A stretch of 27,261 nt of DNA from an uncultured Candidatus Melainabacteria bacterium (GTDB lineage Bacteria > Cyanobacteriota > Vampirovibrionia > Gastranaerophilales > Gastranaerophilaceae), in contig CAKUXO010000021.1 of NCBI GenBank assembly GCA_934700385.1, positions 1-27,261 on the forward strand, read 5' to 3'. Shown here in pieces: positions 21,697 through 27,261 of the stretch. The position numbers and the translations under genes were made by a program. Each line of letters begins with the position of its first letter. Position 1 is the first letter of the stretch. The notes beneath the pieces are model-generated. The model was not told where the DNA came from. It saw only the letters and a program-made list of their open reading frames with translations, and ran no database searches.

Positions 21697-24303
21697 TTAT
21701 GAAAGTTTTTTGATTGTATTTTCTATAAGTTCAAGCTCTGAAACTAATTCATTTTTTCTATCTGTTGTTTTTTGAACAACTTCTTTTGGTGCGCTATTAA
21801 CAAATTTAGAATTGTTTAATCTTCCTTCAATTGATTTTAGTTCTTGATTTAATTTATCCATTTTCTTTTGTTGACGAGCGATTTCTTGTTTTAAATCAAT
21901 TAAATCTTCTAAAGGAATTGTAATTTTAGTGTCGCCAACTGTGCAATATGCGCTTTTTGGAATAGAAGAATTTTTATCAAATTTAACAGAGTTAACTTTT
22001 GCAAGTCTTTCAAGATATGGAATAATTTGAGAATATAATTCTTCGTTATTATCAATTATGATATCAATTTTTGAGCCAAGTGGAATGTTGAATTCTGCTC
22101 TAACATTTCTAAGGGTTTTAATTGTTTCAAAAACTGTTTCCATTTTCTTTGAATCAGCTGAAAATTCAAGTTTTTCATCATATTTTGGATATTTAGCAAA
22201 TAAAATCGCTTTTTCTTCTTTATTTTGAGGAATTTTTTGCCAAATAGCTTCTGTAATATGAGGCATAATAGGATGTAATAATCTTAAGAACATATCTAAA
22301 ACATAAACCATAACAGCTTCATTTTTTTCAATTTTAGAAAGTTCAATATACCAATCGCAATATTTATTCCAGAAAAATTCATATAAAATTGAAGCAACTT
22401 CGCCAATTCTATAGTTTTCTAGGTTTTCATTGATTGTTTTAGTGGTTTCATTTAATTCATTTAAAATCCATTTATCTGCTAAAGAAAGTTTATTTAAGTC
22501 CAAATTTAGCTCATCTTTAGATTTTGTAATGTTCATTAAAACAAATCTTGAAGCGTTCCAAATTTTGTTTGCAAAGTTTCTTCCAAATTCAAATTTTTCA
22601 TCGCTTATTTTGATATCTTGTCCGCCATAAGTGCATAAATATGTTAATGTAAATCTTAATGCGTCGCAGCCATATTTTTCAATTAAATCAACAGGGTCGA
22701 TTGTATTTCCTTTTGATTTAGACATTTTTTGACCGTGTTCATCTCTTATCAAGCCATGGATATAAACGGTTGAAAATGGCGGTTTTTTAGTAAATTCTAA
22801 GCCCATTGTAATCATTCTTGCAACCCAGAAGAAAATAATATCAAAACCCGTTACAAGAGTGTTTGTAGGATAGAATTTTTTATAGTCATCAGAATTAGTA
22901 TCAGGCCAGCCCATCGTTTCAAATGGCCATAAACCAGATGAAAACCAAGTATCTAATACATCTGTTTCTTGAGTATAATTATTAGGATCAGGATTTTCAA
23001 CTGCAACAACCATTTCACCTGTTTGATTATGATAATAAGCAGGAATTTGATGTCCCCACCAAAGTTGGCGAGAAATACACCAATCACGGATATTTTCCAT
23101 CCACATTAAATAATTTTTTTCCCATCTTTGAGGGATGAATTTAATAGAGCCATTTTTAACCGCTTCAATAGCAGGTTTTGCAAGTGGTTCCATTTTAACA
23201 AACCATTGACGAGATAATAATGGTTCAATTGTTGTGTTACATCTTTGACATTTACCAACGTTATGAACATGTGGAGTAATTCTAATTAAAACTTGATTTT
23301 CTTCAAGCATTTCAACGGTTTTCTTGCGGGCTTCTTCTCTTGTTAAACCTTGTAATTGAGGTGGTACATATTCATTTCTCATCATGCAACCTTTTTCATC
23401 AATTACTTTAATTTGAGGAAGATTATGACGAATACCTACTTCAAAGTCGTTAGGGTCATGTGCAGGAGTGATTTTAAGAGCGCCTGTTCCAAAAGATTTA
23501 TCAACATAATCATCAGCTATAATTGGAATTGTTCTACCTGTTAATGGCATAACGCAAGATTTACCGATTAAATCTTTATATTTGTAATCGCTTGGATTAA
23601 CGGCAATTGCAACGTCACCAAACATTGTTTCAGGACGAGTTGTAGCAATAACTATTGCGCCCATTTCATCTTTAAGTGCATAAGAAATTTCCCATAATGA
23701 ACCATCTTCTGTTTCATAGTTTGTTTCTACATCAGAAATAGCACTTTGGCAACGAGGACACCAGTTAACGATGTAATTTCCTTTATAAATTAAACCTTTG
23801 TTATATAAATCAACAAAAACTTTTTTAACTGCGTTAGAACAACCCTCGTCAAGCGTAAATCTTTTTCTTGAAAGGTCAAAACTAGCGCCTAATAACTTAA
23901 ATTGCTCTAAAATTCTGTTTTTATGTTCATTTGCCCATTTCCAAGTTGTTTCTAAGAATTTTTCACGTCCTAAATCATGACGAGATTTCCCTTCTTTAGC
24001 AAGATTTTTTTCAATTACATTTTGAGTTGCAATACCAGCATGGTCGCACCCTGGCATCCAAAGAACTTCTTTACCTAACATTCTGTTATAACGAATTAGA
24101 ATATCTTGCAAAGTTCCATCAAGAGCATGACCCATGTGTAATACCCCTGTAACATTTGGCGGGGGAATAACTATTGAATAAGGGTCTTTATCTGATTTTG
24201 AATTTGCTTTAAAAAAGTCGTTGTTTTCCCAAAAATCATAGGTTTCTTTTTCAACTTTTCTAGCTTCATAAGTTGTAGCAAGCTCTTGATTAGTGTTTGT
24301 CAT
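21697..24303 (-). CDS. valS: Valyl-tRNA synthetase
   Basis: Class I aminoacyl-tRNA synthetase charging tRNA-Val. Motifs in order: PPPNVTGVLHMGHALDG containing the HIGH-type HMGH (56-59), the CP1 editing domain with TTRPETMFGD (221-230), WFSSGLWPF, the KMSKS loop (526-530), the anticodon-binding helical domain, and the C-terminal coiled coil typical of ValRS (about 800-868, Lys/Glu/Leu-rich). 868 residues is a normal length. The start MTNTNQELATTYEARKVEK is supported by AAAAGG about 10 bases upstream. No T-box or other leader structure is visible in the 103-bp gap to the divergent TolC-like gene. Confidence 0.98.
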   Translation of the reverse strand: MTNTNQELATTYEARKVEKETYDFWENNDFFKANSKSDKDPYSIVIPPPNVTGVLHMGHALDGTLQDILIRYNRMLGKEVLWMPGCDHAGIATQNVIEKNLAKEGKSRHDLGREKFLETTWKWANEHKNRILEQFKLLGASFDLSRKRFTLDEGCSNAVKKVFVDLYNKGLIYKGNYIVNWCPRCQSAISDVETNYETEDGSLWEISYALKDEMGAIVIATTRPETMFGDVAIAVNPSDYKYKDLIGKSCVMPLTGRTIPIIADDYVDKSFGTGALKITPAHDPNDFEVGIRHNLPQIKVIDEKGCMMRNEYVPPQLQGLTREEARKKTVEMLEENQVLIRITPHVHNVGKCQRCNTTIEPLLSRQWFVKMEPLAKPAIEAVKNGSIKFIPQRWEKNYLMWMENIRDWCISRQLWWGHQIPAYYHNQTGEMVVAVENPDPNNYTQETDVLDTWFSSGLWPFETMGWPDTNSDDYKKFYPTNTLVTGFDIIFFWVARMITMGLEFTKKPPFSTVYIHGLIRDEHGQKMSKSKGNTIDPVDLIEKYGCDALRFTLTYLCTYGGQDIKISDEKFEFGRNFANKIWNASRFVLMNITKSKDELNLDLNKLSLADKWILNELNETTKTINENLENYRIGEVASILYEFFWNKYCDWYIELSKIEKNEAVMVYVLDMFLRLLHPIMPHITEAIWQKIPQNKEEKAILFAKYPKYDEKLEFSADSKKMETVFETIKTLRNVRAEFNIPLGSKIDIIIDNNEELYSQIIPYLERLAKVNSVKFDKNSSIPKSAYCTVGDTKITIPLEDLIDLKQEIARQQKKMDKLNQELKSIEGRLNNSKFVNSAPKEVVQKTTDRKNELVSELELIENTIKKLS

Positions 24304-24406
24304 TATATTTTTTCCTTTTAAAAGTTTATATGTAATTAATCTATCATAAAAGTATTAGCCAATAAAGATATTATTATTCTTTTTGTAATTTTATAAAATA
24401 TTTAAG

Positions 24407-25855
24407 ATGCGCATTTTGTATTTAATATTAATTTCTTTTATTTTTTCTTTTTGTGCTGCTTTTTCTAAAGAGGCTCTTTTTGACTTGCCTATTGAATTTC
24501 AAAACGATTTAAACTGCGAAGTTTCAAAATTTTGTAAAAAATATATTGATGACATTGATATTGAAAATTTTATTCAAAATGAAATAAAAAATGATTATGT
24601 TGTTGTTAGCTTAGATGAATGTATTGATATCACCCTAAAAAATAATTTTGATATCGATTTAAAAAACCATGACTATAAAAGTTCAAAATATGAATATCAA
24701 AATGCACTCTCAAAATTTCTTCCTGTTTTAAATACAACTTCCTATATCGCTAATTATAGCGGTCAAATTTTGGTTGGCGGAGTTTTAAGAGATGCTTTCC
24801 ACGAAACCGCTCTATCAATTAATTTAAAAGCTGAACACAGACTTTTTGATGGGGGTCAACAGATTTTTGAAGCAAAAGCTAAAAAATATTTTGAACGCTC
24901 GAAGAAAAATGCCTATAACTATTCAATTTCACAAAGTTTATATTATTGTGTTAAATATTATTATGAAATGCTTTTAGCAAAAATCAGCATTGAAATCTAT
25001 CTTAAAAATTTAATCGAAAGAAATGCTCAGCTTTCATTAGCACAAAACCTTGAAAATTCAGGCTTTGGAACAAAATTTGATGTAATTCGTGCTAAAAATG
25101 AAACTGCTCAGGCAAAATTAAGTCTTTTAAAGGCATTAACTGATTTTCGTCTTTCTCAAACAAGATTAGCTAACTTAATGGGTATAAAAGTTGAAACTGC
25201 CCTAATGCCTTTTGAAAATGATATCAAACCCCTTAATTTAGTTTTAGAAACCCAAAAAATTGAAGATTTTTACGACCTTGCAATTAATAATCGTGAAGAT
25301 TTAAAAGAATTGAAAAATTTAATTTCTTACGAAAAACAAGTTAAAAATACTTATGTAACAGAATTTATGCCAAAACCCCTTGTTGATTTTCAACAACAAT
25401 TTCAAGGTACTCTAAGTACTTCAATTAAGCCTAATTACATTCTTGCTGGGTATTTATATTGGGAACCAGGGAAGAATTGTTTTATGGGCACAATTACAAA
25501 AATAAAAGCTCAAAAAGAAAAAATTATGGCTAAAAAATTAGAATATGAAATTAAATTAAGAAATTTAAAAGAGGGAATTGTTAATTCTTATACGCAATAT
25601 TTATTTAATATCAAGGAAATGGATGTAACTAAAACTCGCCTTGAATATTCCCTAGAAAGCGTTAAATTGGCGATGTTAAGGTTTAATAATGGTAAGGGTA
25701 TTCTTTTAGATGTAATTGAAGCTCAAAGCGAAGTTACGCAAGCTCGTGTTGAAAATGTAAGTGCTATAATAAAATATAACATTTCTCAAGCTGATTTGTT
25801 ATTTAACTCGGGAACAATTACAAGAGATATTATTATTTCTAATTATAAACCTTAA
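24407..25855 (+). CDS. TolC-like outer-membrane efflux protein (OEP family)
   Basis: Outer-membrane channel partner of tripartite efflux or type I secretion systems. It has 482 residues: a signal peptide (1-19, hydrophobic core ILYLILISFIFSFCAAF), a 40-residue linker with two cysteines, then two OEP repeats from about 67. The family pattern is clear: LDECIDITLKNNFDI at the start, LFDGGQQIFEAKAK in the first repeat, RNAQLSLAQNLENSGFGTKFDV, and VKLAMLRFNNGKGILLDVIE in the second. Long helices between them form the periplasmic tunnel. No inner-membrane pump or adaptor gene lies in the window, so it is an orphan component here. Its presence shows a two-membrane envelope and gives one possible exit route for the unsecreted-looking proteins nearby. 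Confidence 0.88.
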   Translation: MRILYLILISFIFSFCAAFSKEALFDLPIEFQNDLNCEVSKFCKKYIDDIDIENFIQNEIKNDYVVVSLDECIDITLKNNFDIDLKNHDYKSSKYEYQNALSKFLPVLNTTSYIANYSGQILVGGVLRDAFHETALSINLKAEHRLFDGGQQIFEAKAKKYFERSKKNAYNYSISQSLYYCVKYYYEMLLAKISIEIYLKNLIERNAQLSLAQNLENSGFGTKFDVIRAKNETAQAKLSLLKALTDFRLSQTRLANLMGIKVETALMPFENDIKPLNLVLETQKIEDFYDLAINNREDLKELKNLISYEKQVKNTYVTEFMPKPLVDFQQQFQGTLSTSIKPNYILAGYLYWEPGKNCFMGTITKIKAQKEKIMAKKLEYEIKLRNLKEGIVNSYTQYLFNIKEMDVTKTRLEYSLESVKLAMLRFNNGKGILLDVIEAQSEVTQARVENVSAIIKYNISQADLLFNSGTITRDIIISNYKP

Positions 25856-25863
25856 AATATATC

Positions 25864-25892
25864 TTGTAATTAAATTTAATTTTATATATACT
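25864..25892 (+). promoter_or_regulatory. Ferredoxin promoter
   Basis: TTGTAA (25864-25869), 17 bp, TATACT (25887-25892): a good sigma-70 type promoter directly after the TolC-like gene. A leader of about 25 bases carries AAGGAG (25911-25916). Confidence 0.65.
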
Positions 25893-25923
25893 ATTAATTG
25901 TATTAAATTTAAGGAGATATTAC

Positions 25924-26103
25924 ATGAAAGTTGTTATTGAAGATGGTTGCATTGGTTGCGGCGCATGTGAATCTTTTTGTGCTGATGTATTCAAAGTAGA
26001 AGATGTTTGCACAGTTGACAATTCAAAAGTTGAAGGCAACGAAGATTGCGTTAAAGACGCTGCAGATGCATGCCCAGTAAGTGTAATTCAAATAGAAGAA
26101 TAA
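25924..26103 (+). CDS. Single-cluster [4Fe-4S] ferredoxin
   Basis: 59 residues, with its own promoter, a strong AAGGAG seven bases before the ATG, and its own terminator. C9, C12 and C15 (DGCIGCGACESFC) and C50 (ACPVSVI) bind one [4Fe-4S] cluster. C19 and C42 are placed like the disulfide pair of Thermotoga- and Desulfovibrio-type monocluster ferredoxins; C29 is extra. It is a small acidic cytoplasmic electron carrier for low-potential reactions such as pyruvate:ferredoxin oxidoreductase or hydrogenase. Its codon use includes more GC-ending codons than its neighbours, consistent with high expression. Confidence 0.95.
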   Translation: MKVVIEDGCIGCGACESFCADVFKVEDVCTVDNSKVEGNEDCVKDAADACPVSVIQIEE

Positions 26104-26122
26104 TTATTAATAAATTATCTTT

Positions 26123-26155
26123 AAAAGCGTAAGGTAAAATGCCTTGCGCTTTTTT
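26123..26155 (+). terminator. Rho-independent terminator of the ferredoxin gene
   Basis: AAAAGCGTAAGG pairs with CCTTGCGCTTTT (one U-G pair) around a short AT loop and runs into a T-run at 26150-26155. The A-run on the other side lets it also serve the convergent gene ending at 26166. Confidence 0.85.
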
Positions 26156-26165
26156 AAATTATAAT

Positions 26166-27248
26166 TTAAGCCTTATAATCAGTTTCATTTTGATTTTTAT
26201 TTAGTTGTTTATCAACAATTTTCACCCCGTTAGATACAACTTGACCAATTGCAAAGCCTGCTATCATAGCCTTTACCCCATTTAAAATAGGAAATCTTGT
26301 TCCTAATAAAGGCATAAAGATAGATGGTAATAATGGCACACCTAAGTTTAACATTAAAGATTTTCTTTCTTCTTTATCAGAATTTGCCATAGCAACTCCA
26401 AAACCTAAAACAGGAATAGCGCCTGTTATAACGTCAGTCGGCGCACAGCCAAAGTTAATATCTCTTAATTTTGGAATTAACATATCTTTTAAAAGATTAT
26501 TATGTTCATCTATTAATTTTTTAAGACCAGCTGAAGCATTTTCAGGAACTTCTATAAAACTTTTAGAATCATAAATAACGCTTGAGATTTTATCATCTCC
26601 AATTGGTCTTGTTAAGTTTTTATAAATTGTTTCAAAAGAAAATTTTTCGCCTTTTAGGATATTTTTCTTACTTGAAACCCTATCTTCTTTAATTGTTTTT
26701 AGCATTGAATCATTTAAATCATTAAACAATGTGTCAAAATCAACAAGTTTATCTTTAATTTTTTCATTTCCTTGAGTTTTTAAAATTTCTTCTTGGATTT
26801 TTTCATATTTTGGTTTTAAGGCTTTATAAACATTTTTTCTATAAAAATCAGAATATTTATCTCCTAATTTTTTAACAAATTTAAAAGGTGTTTTTTCTGA
26901 AATTGTTGTTGCAATTCTATCCCAAGCATCATCTTTAAGGGTTGTAAAATTTAACATTAAATTAGAAAATTTGCCGCTATAATCTTTAAATTTACCTTTA
27001 TGTGTTCTAAAACCAAGCGCAACGCCCCCTAAAATTGTCAAACCAACAGAGCCTAAAATAAGGGCATTTTTAATTTTTTTATTTCTCTTTTCTTTATCGT
27101 CGTTATAATATTGAACAGTGGGTTTTCTGCCATAGGCATTTGAAAGGTAGTTTCGATTTTGAGAATAATCTACCTTTGAAAACTTTGAATAAGGGTTTTG
27201 TTGAATATTATTCAACCCTATATTATTACTGTTAGCCGGCATTATCAT
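26166..27248 (-). CDS. Membrane protein of unknown function
   Basis: 360 residues; the start may instead be the Met at 27242 (MPANSNNIG). The family is not recognised. The first 55 residues are polar and Asn/Gln/Tyr-rich. A Lys/Arg cluster (52-60) precedes one membrane helix (about 61-80, NALILGSVGLTILGGVALGF). A long charged helical region (85-265) follows, with likely coiled-coil parts (KYEKIQEEILKTQGNEKIKD). Three hydrophobic segments rich in Gly and Pro occupy about 270-340 (VITGAIPVLGFGVAMA, NLGVPLLPSIFMPLLG, AMIAGFAIGQVVSNGV). The N-terminus resembles the polar leaders of the cluster genes in composition but lacks a clear Phe-x-Gly. TATATAA lies just before the start at the window edge. 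Confidence 0.7.
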   Translation of the reverse strand: MIMPANSNNIGLNNIQQNPYSKFSKVDYSQNRNYLSNAYGRKPTVQYYNDDKEKRNKKIKNALILGSVGLTILGGVALGFRTHKGKFKDYSGKFSNLMLNFTTLKDDAWDRIATTISEKTPFKFVKKLGDKYSDFYRKNVYKALKPKYEKIQEEILKTQGNEKIKDKLVDFDTLFNDLNDSMLKTIKEDRVSSKKNILKGEKFSFETIYKNLTRPIGDDKISSVIYDSKSFIEVPENASAGLKKLIDEHNNLLKDMLIPKLRDINFGCAPTDVITGAIPVLGFGVAMANSDKEERKSLMLNLGVPLLPSIFMPLLGTRFPILNGVKAMIAGFAIGQVVSNGVKIVDKQLNKNQNETDYKA

Positions 27249-27261
27249 ATTTATATAAAAA

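Noticed and set aside
1..27261. CRISPR array, tRNA, rRNA or insertion sequence
   Set aside because: Intergenic regions were read for regularly spaced direct repeats, tRNA T-arm sequences and terminal inverted repeats; none was found. The inverted repeats present are single hairpins.

Overview
The window is strongly AT-rich bacterial DNA, densely coded on both strands. It carries an anaerobe's housekeeping genes: ATP-type PEP carboxykinase, a hybrid-cluster protein with a CX2CX8CX5C motif, and a one-cluster [4Fe-4S] ferredoxin. A TolC-like outer-membrane protein and several Sec signal peptides indicate a two-membrane envelope. Six genes share an unusual short polar N-terminus ending near Phe-x-Gly. 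Together these suggest a gut member of the non-photosynthetic cyanobacterial sister group (Vampirovibrionia/Melainabacteria, order Gastranaerophilales). That placement is inference; no rRNA or tRNA gene is visible to confirm it.

Layout. 1-2565 (minus): ligA followed by an overlapping SIMPL-domain secreted protein cut by the window edge. 2589-5057 (plus): an Orn/Lys/Arg-type decarboxylase and deoB, closed by a hairpin. 5089-11486 (plus): a four-gene accessory cluster, consisting of a protein with six 27-residue repeats and a lethal-factor-like zinc protease domain, a protein with the same repeat and a truncated kinase-like domain, and two paralogous proteins of unknown function. 11503-15849 (minus): hcp, pckA and galE. 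15989-17930 (plus): two overlapping genes made of seven NUMOD-like repeats. 17920-19932 (minus): two tandem calpain-like cysteine proteases. 20041-20960: a low-density region with hairpins, a gene remnant, a small secreted protein and a possible structured RNA. 20960-24303: a polyprenol-phosphate mannose synthase-like glycosyltransferase converging on valS. 24407-27248: an orphan TolC-like protein, a ferredoxin and a membrane protein of unknown function.

The housekeeping genes are ordinary and well supported. The interest lies in the accessory genes. Two protease types and one kinase-like fold, all usually aimed at proteins, sit in predicted cytoplasmic-type proteins with no Sec signal. Six accessory genes share an N-terminal pattern that could be a targeting or secretion signal. 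I read 5089-11486, and more loosely 15989-19932, as a candidate set of exported effectors or host-interaction proteins. The catalytic motifs are visible in the sequence; export and effector roles are inference.
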